A stretch of DNA of 64,000 nucleotides from positions 620,001 through 684,000 of the forward strand of contig CAWBRV010000003.1 in NCBI GenBank assembly GCA_963791225.1, in the 5' to 3' direction. Shown one piece after another: positions 1 to 8,535 of the stretch (position 1 is its first letter; every line of letters starts with the position of its first letter). This DNA is from PALSA-612 sp963791225 (GTDB lineage: Bacteria; Actinomycetota; Thermoleophilia; Gaiellales; Gaiellaceae). The position numbers and the translations under genes were made by a program. The notes beneath the pieces are model-generated. The model was not told where the DNA came from and did no database searches. It was given only the letters and a program-made list of their open reading frames with translations.

Positions 1-7
1 GTTCTTA

Positions 8-24
8 GGGCCTATCTCGCTAGG
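8..24 (+). repeat. left terminal inverted repeat of the IS element
   Basis: GGGCCTATCTCGCTAGG pairs with 927-943 (two mismatches in 17). The preceding TTA at 5-7 is repeated at 944-946. Confidence 0.8.
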
Positions 25-88
25 CAGGGACCCGGCGGGTGGTGGCGAAGTCCGACCTCGTTGCTGAAATCGGCGAGGGAGGCTTTCG

Positions 89-577
89 ATGGGTCTTGTC
101 TCGAGCGACGATGGGTGGCGGTTGCCGGATTGGTTGTGGGAGCGAGTCGAGCCGTTGTTGCCGGCTGGGCCTTCGCATCCGTTGGGGTGTCACCGGCCGC
201 GGGTGCCTGATCGCGCTGCGATGGACGCGATCTTGCTCGTGCTTCGCACCGGGATGCAGTGGAACGCGTTGAACGCGACCGGGATCTGCACCTCCTCCTC
301 GGCGCACCGGCGCTTTCAGGAGTGGGAGCAGGCTGGCGTGTTCCATGAGATTTGGCGGCAAGGTCTGCTCGATTACGACGAGCAGGTCGGGATCGACTGG
401 GCCTGGTTGTGCTGTGATGGGGCGACAGGGAAGGCGCCGCTGGGCGGTGTGGCGACCGGGCCGAATCCGACTGATAGAGCAAAAGGGGGGCGAAACGTTC
501 GCTTCTCTGCGAGGCAGCAGGGGTCCCGATCGGGTTGGCGCATGACGGCGCCAACCGCCACGACTCAAAGCTCCTAG
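89..577 (+). CDS. IS5-family transposase, N-terminal part (orfA)
   Basis: This 162-residue frame carries the N-terminal DUF4096-like region (WRLPDWLWERVEPLLP, then a GMQWNAL motif) and the first catalytic aspartate region of the DDE fold (CCDGATGKAPLGG, about residues 110-122). After KGGRNV the frame leaves the family consensus, which continues in the +1-shifted orfB. A run of four A and six G at 481-490 lies at that switch point and is a plausible slippage site. The start is supported by GGGAGG seven bases upstream of the ATG. In IS427-type elements such ORF pairs are commonly joined by programmed frameshifting; that it happens here is inference. Confidence 0.85.
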   Translation: MGLVSSDDGWRLPDWLWERVEPLLPAGPSHPLGCHRPRVPDRAAMDAILLVLRTGMQWNALNATGICTSSSAHRRFQEWEQAGVFHEIWRQGLLDYDEQVGIDWAWLCCDGATGKAPLGGVATGPNPTDRAKGGRNVRFSARQQGSRSGWRMTAPTATTQSS

Positions 578-939
578 CTCCGACGCTCGACTCGGTTCCG
601 ATCCAGCGGCCCGAGCCGTCAGCCGAGAATCCGCAAGGCCTCTGTCTCGACGGCGGCTACGCCTACCCGTGGGTCAGCGACCTCGCGGCCGGTCGCGGTT
701 ACACGGCCCACATCCGTCGCCGTGCCGAGGAGCTCGAGCTCAAACGGGCCACACCGGGATGGCGCGCCCGCCGCTGGGTCGTCGAGGCGTGCCACTCCTG
801 GCTCAACCGCAACCGCGCCCTCCTGATCCGCTGGTCGAAGAAACCAGAGAACCACCTCGCGCTCCTCCAACTCGCCTGCGGCCTGATCGCGTTCAAGAAA
901 GCCCACGCAGCCCGCCTCACTCACGCCCTACCGGGATAG
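535..939 (+). CDS. IS5-family transposase, C-terminal part (orfB)
   Basis: Carries the rest of the DDE transposase catalytic domain: the second aspartate in AHDGANRHDSK near the start, and the glutamate in RRWVVEACHSWLNR about residues 85-98, followed by the LLIRWSKKPEN tail typical of the family. It overlaps orfA in another frame and has no ribosome-binding site of its own, so it is probably made only as a frameshift fusion with orfA. The stop codon at 937-939 lies within the right terminal inverted repeat, as in many compact IS elements. Confidence 0.83.
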   Translation: MAHDGANRHDSKLLAPTLDSVPIQRPEPSAENPQGLCLDGGYAYPWVSDLAAGRGYTAHIRRRAEELELKRATPGWRARRWVVEACHSWLNRNRALLIRWSKKPENHLALLQLACGLIAFKKAHAARLTHALPG

Positions 940-943
940 GCCC
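927..943 (-). repeat. right terminal inverted repeat of the IS element
   Basis: CCTACCGGGATAGGCCC, imperfect inverse of 8-24, followed by the TTA duplication at 944-946. Confidence 0.8.
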
Positions 944-956
944 TTAATATCGAATA

Positions 957-1010
957 GGGGGAGAGCGCCCGCTTTCACACGCGGGAGGTCGCTGGTTCGA
1001 TCCCAGCCGC
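957..1010 (+). pseudogene. tRNA-Val(CAC) fragment, copy 1 (att-like scar)
   Basis: The stretch reads like a tRNA from the D-loop (GGGGAGAGCG) through an anticodon arm with loop TTCACAC to an intact T-arm (GCTGG-TTCGATC-CCAGC). The acceptor 5' half is missing and one extra T sits in the anticodon stem, so it cannot make a functional tRNA. Bases 974-1010 are identical to 23337-23373. Partial tRNA copies of this type are typical scars of tRNA-targeting integrases. Confidence 0.7.
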
Positions 1011-1092
1011 ACACGAGCGAGACGATGTTCCCGCCGCCGGGCCGATGAGCGGAGAGAGGCGGTCTTCAGGAGTCCTGCGCGTTCTTGCTTGG

Positions 1093-2535
1093 TTAGCCGT
1101 CGACCAGGAGTCCGTTGAGTGGGCCGAGTAGGCGTCCTGATCGTTTTGAGATGTTGGGGAGGCGTGCGAGCCGGTGGGTGAGTGGCTGCCCGGCGTTGCG
1201 GCGGGCGAGTTGCTCTGCGCTGATCGGTTTCCAATGATGGTCGACGGCTTCGGTCGGGTCAGCCGGTAGTTGGTCGATGGGGAGTTCGAGGTGTTCGGCC
1301 CAGAGGCGCCTGCGTGTCTGGGTGGCGAGTTCGGGGTCGTGGGTGACGATGTTCATTTCGGTGTCGTTGAAGAGGGAGTGTTCGTTCAGGTTGGCTGAGC
1401 CGAGCGTCAGCCAGTGGTCGTCGACGATCCCGATCTTTGCGTGCACGTAGACATGGTCGTGGATCGTCCCTGCCGGGGCGTACAGGGTGCAGGCGACCAG
1501 GCCGCCCTTGTCAGCGTCGGCCTCGACGAGTTCGCCGAGCACTCCGCGGGTGTCGTCGGCGCCGTTGTTCGGTTTCGCCGGTAGCAGGACGACAAGCCGG
1601 AAGTCGCGTGTGGGTGGGTTGGTGAGCTTGTCGATCAGGACGGTCGCGATCTCCGGCGACCAGAGAAACTGGTTTTCCAGGTAGATGAACCGCTCTGCTG
1701 CCTTGAGGGCTCGTAGGTAGGACTCGAGGATCCGGAAGTCCCCGTTGGGGACCGCCTTGTAGATCCGTTCTGGAACCGTCCGCACGATCTGGAGCTCGGT
1801 CTCGCCGACCGGTTGCTGCGGGGAGACCGGCGCCAGCGTTTCGCCTGTGACCTCGTGCCAGCGCATCCGGAAGTGCTCGGCAACGTCCGCTACGGCCGGC
1901 CCTTCGAGGCGGGCGCCAGCGTCGTGCCAGCCAATTGTCGCCCGCGCGTGGTGATCGCTCGTGTCGTAGCGGTCGCCAGCCTCGGAGGTGAGGTCGATGC
2001 CGCCGACGAACGCCACCCGGTCGTCGATCACGATCGTCTTTTCGTGATGGCAATGCATCGGCCGCTCATGCGCATCGAGGCCGCACTGAATCTTCGTCCC
2101 CGCTACCAGGCGATCCCGCATCTCCCGTACCGCTTTCCGGGACGGGTTGAACAGCGGCAGCGGTGCCCCCGCCCACACAAGAACTCTCACCTCGACGCGC
2201 TCGGCAAGTTCGGCCAACAGATTCCGAACCACTGAGGGGGCGCCCTCGCGTGCGAGCGCAAAGTCAGGCGAGAAATACCAACCAGCTACATGAACGTGCG
2301 ACCGAGCCCGCTCGAGCTCGGCCGCGATCCGAGGCAGCGCCTCAGCCCCATCGATCAACACCTCGACTATGTTCCCCGACCGAGGAGCGGGAGACCCCGC
2401 CGCCCAACCACCAGCAGGCGGATCCACAGCCCCTGCCCAGCTGAGCCGGCCCAGCCGCCGCCGATGATGCCGGCACACCACCTCCGAGACGCCGTCACCA
2501 AGCCAGCGATCGACCTTGAAGAGCAGATCACCCAT
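1093..2535 (-). CDS. phospholipase D-like / cardiolipin synthase-type protein
   Basis: Two PLD active-site motifs of the HxKx4D type are visible: HHEKTIVIDDRVAFVGG around residue 163 and HAKIGIVDDHWLTLGSANLNE around residue 362. Both are needed to build one active site in PLD-superfamily enzymes, which hydrolyse or transfer phosphodiester bonds in phospholipids (PLD, cardiolipin synthase). There is no obvious signal peptide or membrane segment with the start chosen here (MGDLLFKVDR). The frame stays open for 33 more codons upstream to 2634, but that stretch is arginine/cysteine-rich and does not look coding. No strong Shine-Dalgarno sequence marks either start. Neighbouring genes also act on phospholipid head groups. 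The exact substrate cannot be read from sequence. Confidence 0.85.
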   Translation of the reverse strand: MGDLLFKVDRWLGDGVSEVVCRHHRRRLGRLSWAGAVDPPAGGWAAGSPAPRSGNIVEVLIDGAEALPRIAAELERARSHVHVAGWYFSPDFALAREGAPSVVRNLLAELAERVEVRVLVWAGAPLPLFNPSRKAVREMRDRLVAGTKIQCGLDAHERPMHCHHEKTIVIDDRVAFVGGIDLTSEAGDRYDTSDHHARATIGWHDAGARLEGPAVADVAEHFRMRWHEVTGETLAPVSPQQPVGETELQIVRTVPERIYKAVPNGDFRILESYLRALKAAERFIYLENQFLWSPEIATVLIDKLTNPPTRDFRLVVLLPAKPNNGADDTRGVLGELVEADADKGGLVACTLYAPAGTIHDHVYVHAKIGIVDDHWLTLGSANLNEHSLFNDTEMNIVTHDPELATQTRRRLWAEHLELPIDQLPADPTEAVDHHWKPISAEQLARRNAGQPLTHRLARLPNISKRSGRLLGPLNGLLVDG

Positions 2536-2724
2536 AGGCGAACCGCGGATGCCGCGATGCCTCCATCGCCCGGGAACTCGAGCCAAGCAGACGCAACGAT
2601 CGCCGGCTCGCTCGCGCGAAACCAAACTGATCAACCGGCACAGAGAAGCAACTCTTCAAGGGAAGCCACTCTTTAGGCGTGGACGACACACGGAGCCCGC
2701 TTCGTTCGGCTCGTGTTGACCGAC

Positions 2725-3573
2725 TCAAATTCTGCGGTAGCGAGCGTCGCTGAGTGAGTAGAGCGCGAAAGCGATCAGACCGGCTGCGACGAGGCCGAGC
2801 AGGACTGAACCGTACGTTTGAGCCGCGAGTTTCCGCAGGGCACCGTCCAACCCGACAGCCGTGCTGGGGTTGTATTCAACCGCGGCTTTGATCAGAAAGA
2901 CGCCGACCAGACCGAAGACGATCATCCGGGCAAGATGACCGATAACCCCGATCCACTCAACGGAATCGCGAACTTTGGGGCTCATCTCCTCCGTCTTTGA
3001 GTCTTTCAGGAAGTCCTTGGTTGCTGCTCGGTAGCCTTGGTAGAGGGCGACTCCGATCATGATGGCTCCGGCCAACCCGACCAGCCATTGGCCGGCGGGC
3101 CATCCGAGGACGCCGCTTGCTGCTTTGCGGCTCGTACCGGAGCTTGAGCCAGCTTGCGAGGAGCCGAGCAGAATCGAGATGGCGATGGCGCAGAGACCCG
3201 CATATACGACTCCGCTCGCCAACGCGGCGACCCGATCGAAACCGCTGTCATTGGTGGCCTCGACGCCGTGTCCAAGTGCGGCCCGGACGAATCGCCACAG
3301 TGCGTATCCGGCCAAGCCAACCGCTGCCAGGATGAGCAGCACCTTTCCGAACGGCTGCTGCCCTAGCGTCTCCAGGGCGCCCTTTTGATCGGTCGCTTTG
3401 CCGCCGATACCAAAGGCAAGCTTCAGAGCCAGGATGCCAATGATCCCGTACACCACGGCGCGAGCGACGAAGCCGCCTCTGGCAAGCCATTCAAACCCGC
3501 GGCTACCCGTCTCCTGTCCCACGCCAGCCGACCCGGACCCGAGGCCACGCGTTCGCTCCACATGCACACTCAC
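2725..3573 (-). CDS. DUF1206 domain membrane protein
   Basis: A 282-residue integral membrane protein with about six hydrophobic segments arranged as three repeated pairs. Each pair begins with a pattern like ARxGFxARxxVYGxIGxLAL and contains GxxLLxLxAxGLxGYALxRF, the signature of the DUF1206 repeat. The N-terminus is short and hydrophilic (MSVHVERTRG). Function of this actinobacterial family is unknown. It lies alone on the minus strand between the PLD-like gene and a PAP2 phosphatase, 150 bases from either, so co-regulation is uncertain. Confidence 0.82.
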   Translation of the reverse strand: MSVHVERTRGLGSGSAGVGQETGSRGFEWLARGGFVARAVVYGIIGILALKLAFGIGGKATDQKGALETLGQQPFGKVLLILAAVGLAGYALWRFVRAALGHGVEATNDSGFDRVAALASGVVYAGLCAIAISILLGSSQAGSSSGTSRKAASGVLGWPAGQWLVGLAGAIMIGVALYQGYRAATKDFLKDSKTEEMSPKVRDSVEWIGVIGHLARMIVFGLVGVFLIKAAVEYNPSTAVGLDGALRKLAAQTYGSVLLGLVAAGLIAFALYSLSDARYRRI

Positions 3574-3730
3574 CCCAAACCCCTTTCGTCGTTAGCGCAA
3601 GGCGCTCGATTAAAGACCGTCGATCTATAGCCCGATTACGCGGGCTCTAACCGCCGTCCCCGCAGATCGCGGCCGGAGTGAGGCGGCGCCGAGGAAGATG
3701 CCCCAAGGCCGCCGACTGAGCAGAGATCTC

Positions 3731-4561
3731 TCAGCGACGCTCTGTATCAACCGATCTAGTTGCGGGTCGTCGACGTTGAGGTTCCGCGGTCACTGTTGCT
3801 TGGCGCAAGGTCTTGGCGGTTGCGCCGTAGCGGAGCAGGGTGCCGCCGAAGGCGATTGTGCAGACGAGGAACCATGACCAGCCGAGTGCGAGGCCGGCGA
3901 GCACGTCTGAGAGCCAGTGGACGTCAAGGAGTACACGGCTGCCAGCGACGGCGACCGCAATCGCGGTAGCGAGTGCAGCGAGCAGGGCGCGGCCTGTGTG
4001 TTGCATGTGTCGCCCGAGCAGGAGGGCGGCGCCTGCGTAGAAGGCCGCGGCGGTTGCCGAGTGGCCGCTCGGAAACGATGGACCGAGCGTGTGCGCGGCG
4101 GGGTTGAGTGTCGGCCGGACGCGATCGACGACGTCTTTGACTGACACGGTCAGCAGGCCCTCTCCGGCGAGCAGGACGACCAGGAATGGCGCGACCCATG
4201 GGTTCCTGGTGCGCAGGTACTCGATCGTGCCGAGGATGAGGGCGAGCGCGACCACGGTCCAGGTCGCGCCGAGGTCGGTGATCAGGTTCAGGCTGCTGGT
4301 TACGAGGCCGCTTGAGTGATCGTGGCTCCAGGCGGCGACGCTTCGGTCGACGCTCAGTAGCCCGCTGTTTTCTCGGACGAGGAGCGCGAGGATGCCGATC
4401 AGGATTCCGCTTGCCAGGATGAAGGCGAGGGCGGCGCAGAGTATGAGCCCGGTGGCGGTGGCAGGATCGAGCCGGGAACGCAGGGCTCGCCGAAGTGTTC
4501 GGTGCTCCTTGGCAGCGTGGCCGAGATCACGGGCTGCGGCAATGGTCGACCGCGGATGCAC
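3731..4561 (-). CDS. PAP2-family membrane phosphatase
   Basis: The three phosphatase motifs of the PAP2 family are present: KDVVDRVRP about residue 140, FPSGHS about residue 165, and SRVLLDVHWLSD about residue 210. About six membrane segments are predicted. Family members remove phosphate from phosphatidic acid, phosphatidylglycerol phosphate or undecaprenyl pyrophosphate on the outer membrane face. The annotated start is a GTG (GTGCATCCGCGG). The frame stays open and hydrophobic upstream without an obvious start codon, so the N-terminus may be incomplete. It is divergent from another PAP2 gene at 4687, with a perfect palindrome between them. Confidence 0.85.
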   Translation of the reverse strand: MHPRSTIAAARDLGHAAKEHRTLRRALRSRLDPATATGLILCAALAFILASGILIGILALLVRENSGLLSVDRSVAAWSHDHSSGLVTSSLNLITDLGATWTVVALALILGTIEYLRTRNPWVAPFLVVLLAGEGLLTVSVKDVVDRVRPTLNPAAHTLGPSFPSGHSATAAAFYAGAALLLGRHMQHTGRALLAALATAIAVAVAGSRVLLDVHWLSDVLAGLALGWSWFLVCTIAFGGTLLRYGATAKTLRQATVTAEPQRRRPATRSVDTERR

Positions 4562-4651
4562 ATGCTGGGGCAGGAACAGGCCGAGGAGGAGGACACAGCC
4601 TCCTGCCGTGATTGACGAAAGTGCGAGGACGAGAAGAGAAATGACGGGGTT

Positions 4652-4679
4652 GGTTACCCGCTGCCGTGAATGGGTAACC
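4652..4679. promoter_or_regulatory. perfect inverted repeat between divergent PAP2 genes
   Basis: GGTTACCC (4652-4659) and GGGTAACC (4672-4679) are perfect inverse copies separated by 12 bases, ending seven bases before the ATG of the 4687 gene. No Shine-Dalgarno sequence precedes that ATG. The palindrome could be an operator for a dimeric repressor serving both divergent genes or an RNA hairpin at the start of the plus-strand message. Function is inferred from position only. Confidence 0.5.
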
Positions 4680-4686
4680 CGCCTGA

Positions 4687-5523
4687 ATGGAAACGAGCCT
4701 CGCCGCTGCAGACACCGTCCACGCGACTCGCCGCGCGCGACCTCACGCGCACCGCCAGGATGCGCCGCCCGTGCTCAACGCCCGCCGTGGGAGCCTCGCG
4801 CAGCGTCTCGGGATGCGAAGACTCACAGCTCATCACCCCGCGCCGGTCTTCGCAGCAGTCGTGCTCTGCGGTTTTCTTGTGGTTGCCACGGCGACGGTCG
4901 GTCTTGGCTTCCTGCTCGTGCGCGGGATCCTCTCCATCGGCGCCATCGCGCACGCTGACGAGCATGTCAACATATGGCTCGCCGCCCACCGAACCTCCGA
5001 GCTGACGCAGGCGTCAAGTGTTGGCTCAGAGATCGGCAGCGGCTTCGTTATTCCCGCCGTCGTCGCGGTCGCGGTCGTCTGGTACGCACTGCGGCGCCAG
5101 TGGCGAGTCGCGGCATTCGTGCTGGCGGCGATCCTGGTCGAGGTCACCAGCTACCGGGCGACGACCTTACTCGTCCGCCGACACCGACCAGCCGTCCATC
5201 GGTTGGAGCATCTGCCTGTCAATGCCAGCTTCCCCTCGGGGCACGTAGCTGCATCAATCGCCGTCTACGGCGGCCTGGCGCTACTCCTGACCTCGCGTTA
5301 CAAGAATCCATGGCTGCGGGGTGTTATCTGGGCGGTCGCGGTGACACTGCCGATTGCAGTCGGCATCTCGAGGATGTATCGCGGCATGCACCATCCATTC
5401 GACGTCCTCGGCGGGGTCGCGATGGGACTCGGCGCACTCCTGATCGCGCTCTTCGCCGCCCAGGTCACCGGCGTCGTCGCTGCCCGGCGGCACCGCCGCC
5501 AGGTCGCTCGGACGCCCGCATGA
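4687..5523 (+). CDS. PAP2-family membrane phosphatase
   Basis: Contains the PAP2 catalytic motifs RRHRPAVHRLE about residue 164, NASFPSGHVAAS about residue 180 and SRMYRGMHHPFDVLGG about residue 228, with the general-base histidine in the last. About six membrane segments follow a roughly 45-residue cytoplasmic N-terminus. Its stop overlaps the start of the diacylglycerol kinase gene (ATGA), so the two are probably translated together. A kinase that makes phosphatidic acid beside a phosphatase that removes phosphate suggests a lipid phosphorylation-dephosphorylation cycle. The substrate could also be undecaprenyl pyrophosphate. Confidence 0.86.
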   Translation: METSLAAADTVHATRRARPHAHRQDAPPVLNARRGSLAQRLGMRRLTAHHPAPVFAAVVLCGFLVVATATVGLGFLLVRGILSIGAIAHADEHVNIWLAAHRTSELTQASSVGSEIGSGFVIPAVVAVAVVWYALRRQWRVAAFVLAAILVEVTSYRATTLLVRRHRPAVHRLEHLPVNASFPSGHVAASIAVYGGLALLLTSRYKNPWLRGVIWAVAVTLPIAVGISRMYRGMHHPFDVLGGVAMGLGALLIALFAAQVTGVVAARRHRRQVARTPA

Positions 5524-6443
5524 GCACCGTCGCGGTCGTGGCGCACACAGGCAAGAGCACGGGCGGTGGCCTGCCGGAACTCCGTAGCGTGCTCGCACGC
5601 GAGGGCATCAACAACCCGCTCTGGTACGAGGTTTCGAAGAGCCGACAAGCACCGAAACAGGTGCGCCGTGCCCTAGCCCGAGGCGCACAGGTGATCTTCG
5701 CCTGGGGCGGAGACGGGCTGGCACAGCGCTGCATCGACACCCTCGTCGGCACGGACACGACCCTCGCAATTGTTCCGGCCGGCACAGCGAACCTGCTGGC
5801 ATCCAACCTCGGCATCCCCCAAGAGATCCCCGCGGCCGTCGAGGTCGGACTCTCCGGCATACGCCGGAGGATCGACGTCGGCACAGTGAACGGTGAATGT
5901 TTCGCCGTGATGGCCGGCGTCGGATTCGACGCCCGAATGATCGACGCCGCCGACGGTACGCTCAAAGACACGCTCGGACGGATCGCATACCTTTGGACGG
6001 GAGCACGAAACCTGCGCACCCCGTCGTTCACCGCCAAGGTCAAAGTCGACGGCTACCTCTGGTACCACGGCTCGGCGAGCTGCATCCTGCTCGCCAATGT
6101 CGGGCGACTCTTCGCCGGCATCGAGATCTTCGAGCGAGCGCGACCCGACGACGGATTTCTCGAACTGGGCATAGTCAGCGCCGACGGACCCGTCGAGTGG
6201 GCCCGCACGATAGCCCGTACCGTCGCCGGAACACCGGACGCCTCCCCCTTCATCCACACAACAAGAGGGCAAACCATCAAAATCAAACTCAGCCGCAAAG
6301 TGCTCTACGAACTCGACGGTGGCGCCCGCACAGAGACACGACGGCTAAAGATCAAAGTGCGGTCAGGCGCGATCACGATCGCCGCACCAGCAGCCGCCCC
6401 GACCGCACAGCACACACAACTCCTGGCCGCCTTATGCGGCTAG
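5520..6443 (+). CDS. diacylglycerol/lipid kinase family protein
   Basis: A 307-residue protein with the DAGK catalytic fold: the nucleotide-binding motif FAWGGDGLAQRC about residue 60, GTANLLASNLGIP about residue 88, and the C-terminal half of the YegS/DgkB-type lipid kinase family with GVGFDARMI and LANVGRLFAGIE. Such enzymes use ATP to phosphorylate diacylglycerol or related lipids at the inner membrane face. The start ATG overlaps the stop of the upstream PAP2 gene (ATGA), indicating translational coupling. The frame is open for 182 codons upstream, but that part is the shadow of the PAP2 gene. Confidence 0.87.
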   Translation: MSTVAVVAHTGKSTGGGLPELRSVLAREGINNPLWYEVSKSRQAPKQVRRALARGAQVIFAWGGDGLAQRCIDTLVGTDTTLAIVPAGTANLLASNLGIPQEIPAAVEVGLSGIRRRIDVGTVNGECFAVMAGVGFDARMIDAADGTLKDTLGRIAYLWTGARNLRTPSFTAKVKVDGYLWYHGSASCILLANVGRLFAGIEIFERARPDDGFLELGIVSADGPVEWARTIARTVAGTPDASPFIHTTRGQTIKIKLSRKVLYELDGGARTETRRLKIKVRSGAITIAAPAAAPTAQHTQLLAALCG

Positions 6444-6627
6444 CCGTCATACAGGCGTCCAGATAGCAACTCGACCAGATCGTGCGTGGCGTGCTCGCCG
6501 GTGTCGTCGCGCGCACGGCTCCTGGGTTCGGGACGGTCATCGGCAACGGTTCGGCACAAACGCGGCGGCGAGCTGGCGTGTTCGGTTCCCAGCCCGGTAG
6601 ATCGGGGCTGGCTGGGAGAATCGCGGG

Positions 6628-8283
6628 ATGGCGGCCGCGCTGATTCTTGGACCTATGCTGCGCTATGTCGGCTCGGAGACGGCGACGGTGTGGGTAGAGA
6701 CGGACGCTCCAGCGGAGGTGGACGTGCTCGGCCGGAGCGCGCGAACGTTTCATGTCTCCGGTCACCACTATGCGCTCGTCGTTGTCGACGGACTGCGGCC
6801 GGGCGCCGTTACGCCGTACGAAGTCTTGGTGGATGGAAGCGTCGCCTGGCCCCTTGCGGACGGCCGTCCTCCGAGCGCCATTCACACGCGTAACAACGAG
6901 CGCCAATCGCTGTTGATCTTCGGCTCTTGCCGAGTTGGCGCCCCGCAACGCGCTCCATACACTTCGTTTCCAGCGGACGACCCGGCAGGGTTGGGTGTGG
7001 ACGCTCTCTGGGCATATGCGCGCGAACTCCAGGCCGACGCTTCGCGATGGCCGGACGGGCTCATCCTGCTCGGTGACCAGGTCTACGCGGACGAGGTGCC
7101 GCCGGAGACTGCTGCCTTCATCCAGGCGAGGCGGGATATCGCGAAGCCGCCAGGCACGGAGATCGCAGACTTCGAGGAGTACACGCATTTGTACCGGGAG
7201 TCGTGGTCCGACCCGGACATCCGTTGGCTGCTCTCGACCGTGCCGACGACGATGATCTTCGACGACCACGACGTGAACGACGACTGGAACATCTCCCAGT
7301 CGTGGGTAGAGGAGATGCGCGCGCTCCCCTGGTGGGAGGCCCGAATAACCGGGGCGTTCATGTCATATTGGCTTTACCAGCATCTCGGCAACCTGTCACC
7401 GCCCGAGCTCGCCGAAGACGAGCTATTCCACCACGTCCAAGAGGACAGCGACGCAGGCCCGCGACTCCGCTCGTTCGCGCAGCGCTGCGACCGCGAATCG
7501 GCCGCAAGCCGCTGGGCGTATTACCGCGACTTCGGCAAAACACGCCTCATTGTGATCGACTCCCGGGCGGCTCGAGTCCTCGCCGCGAGGCGACGCGAGA
7601 TGATCGACGGAGAAGAGTGGGACTGGATCGTCGAGCACAGTCGCGGCTCCTTCGACCACCTAATCGTGGCCAGCACCCTGCCGGTGTTCATGGCCCACGG
7701 GCTCCACCAGCTCGAGGCATGGAACGAGGCAGTGTGCGACGGCGTCTGGGGACGCACGGCGGCACGCGTCGGCGAACGGCTCAGGCGAGCCGTCGACCTG
7801 GAGCATTGGCCTGCGTTCCACGACTCATTCGAACAGTTCGTGGAGCTCTTACGGATTGTCAGCCAGGGCTTCGATGGGAAGCCGCCCGCAACAATCACGG
7901 TGCTCGGCGGCGACGTCCACACCGCGTATGTGGCCGAGGTGGCGCTCGGCACAGACACCGGAGCGAGCCGCGTCTACCAGATCGTCTGTTCGCCATTTCG
8001 GAATCCGCTCACCCCGTCGCAACGGCGCGTCGTCCGCGTCACCAGCTCGCGTCTCGCCGGCGCGGTGTTCTCGCTCTTCGCGCGTGCATGCGGGGTGGCT
8101 CCGCCAACGGCGACCTGGACGTTGGTCAGCGGCCCGACGTTCGACAACTCAATCGGCGAACTCGAGCTCAACGAGCGGACAGCCCGGGTGACCATCAGCC
8201 GTCCAGCCGTCCAGCGCAAGACCGGCCCAGCCCTGCAAACGCTCCATAAGCTCACCCTCTCCGAGGAGGAAAGGACTGCGTAG
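6628..8283 (+). CDS. PhoD-like alkaline phosphatase / metallophosphoesterase
   Basis: A 551-residue protein. An N-terminal immunoglobulin-like domain (residues 5-85, VGSETATVWVETDA) precedes the PhoD-like metallophosphatase domain. Metal-binding motifs are visible: LLGDQVYADE about residue 149, IFDDHDVNDDWN about residue 210 and LGGDVHTAYVAEV about residue 427. No clear signal or Tat peptide is seen, unlike classical secreted PhoD, so it may act in the cytoplasm or leave by another route. Family members hydrolyse phosphodi- and monoesters with calcium/iron centres. The position after the lipid phosphatase-kinase pair fits a role in phosphate or lipid head-group recycling, which is inference. 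Confidence 0.86.
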   Translation: MAAALILGPMLRYVGSETATVWVETDAPAEVDVLGRSARTFHVSGHHYALVVVDGLRPGAVTPYEVLVDGSVAWPLADGRPPSAIHTRNNERQSLLIFGSCRVGAPQRAPYTSFPADDPAGLGVDALWAYARELQADASRWPDGLILLGDQVYADEVPPETAAFIQARRDIAKPPGTEIADFEEYTHLYRESWSDPDIRWLLSTVPTTMIFDDHDVNDDWNISQSWVEEMRALPWWEARITGAFMSYWLYQHLGNLSPPELAEDELFHHVQEDSDAGPRLRSFAQRCDRESAASRWAYYRDFGKTRLIVIDSRAARVLAARRREMIDGEEWDWIVEHSRGSFDHLIVASTLPVFMAHGLHQLEAWNEAVCDGVWGRTAARVGERLRRAVDLEHWPAFHDSFEQFVELLRIVSQGFDGKPPATITVLGGDVHTAYVAEVALGTDTGASRVYQIVCSPFRNPLTPSQRRVVRVTSSRLAGAVFSLFARACGVAPPTATWTLVSGPTFDNSIGELELNERTARVTISRPAVQRKTGPALQTLHKLTLSEEERTA

Positions 8284-8535
8284 CGCGGCAACGCCCGTCC
8301 GGGCGGAGCAACGAGTCGTTGACCAGCCCTTTTAGGTTCTAACGAGCGGCTGGATCGGAATGGATGGCAGGCCCGCACGGCTTCTTTGCGCTTAGCAGTA
8401 GCGGTTCGCACACCCATTTGGGTGGTGGTTAGCCGCCACAGTCTGGACGCCCTAGCCGCAGTCGCTGCATACAAGCTGGGGTTCGAAGGCTCGTCGTGGA
8501 CGGACTCGACTAGGCGGCGCCTCTGCCGGGGGTGA

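Larger units (their letters stand above)
8..943 (+). mobile_element. IS5-family (IS427-like) insertion sequence, complete
   Basis: The ends form imperfect terminal inverted repeats: 8-24 begins GGGCCTATC and 927-943 ends GATAGGCCC, with 15 of 17 positions complementary. The trinucleotide TTA flanks both sides (5-7 and 944-946), matching the short TNA-type target duplication of the IS427 subgroup of IS5. The 936-bp element holds two overlapping transposase reading frames, and the second stops inside the right repeat. Both ends and the duplication are preserved, so it looks like a recent insertion. It landed directly beside a degraded tRNA-Val fragment. Confidence 0.88.

Noticed and set aside
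944..1234. Minus-strand frame with RLGSNQRPPACESG, also WARLGSNQRPPACEPG near 23400
   Set aside because: This is the well-known spurious translation of tRNA sequence read in reverse; the DNA is the tRNA-Val fragment.
4974..5519. 182-codon upstream extension of the lipid kinase frame
   Set aside because: Arginine-rich shadow of the PAP2 gene in another frame; the ATGA overlap gives the true kinase start.
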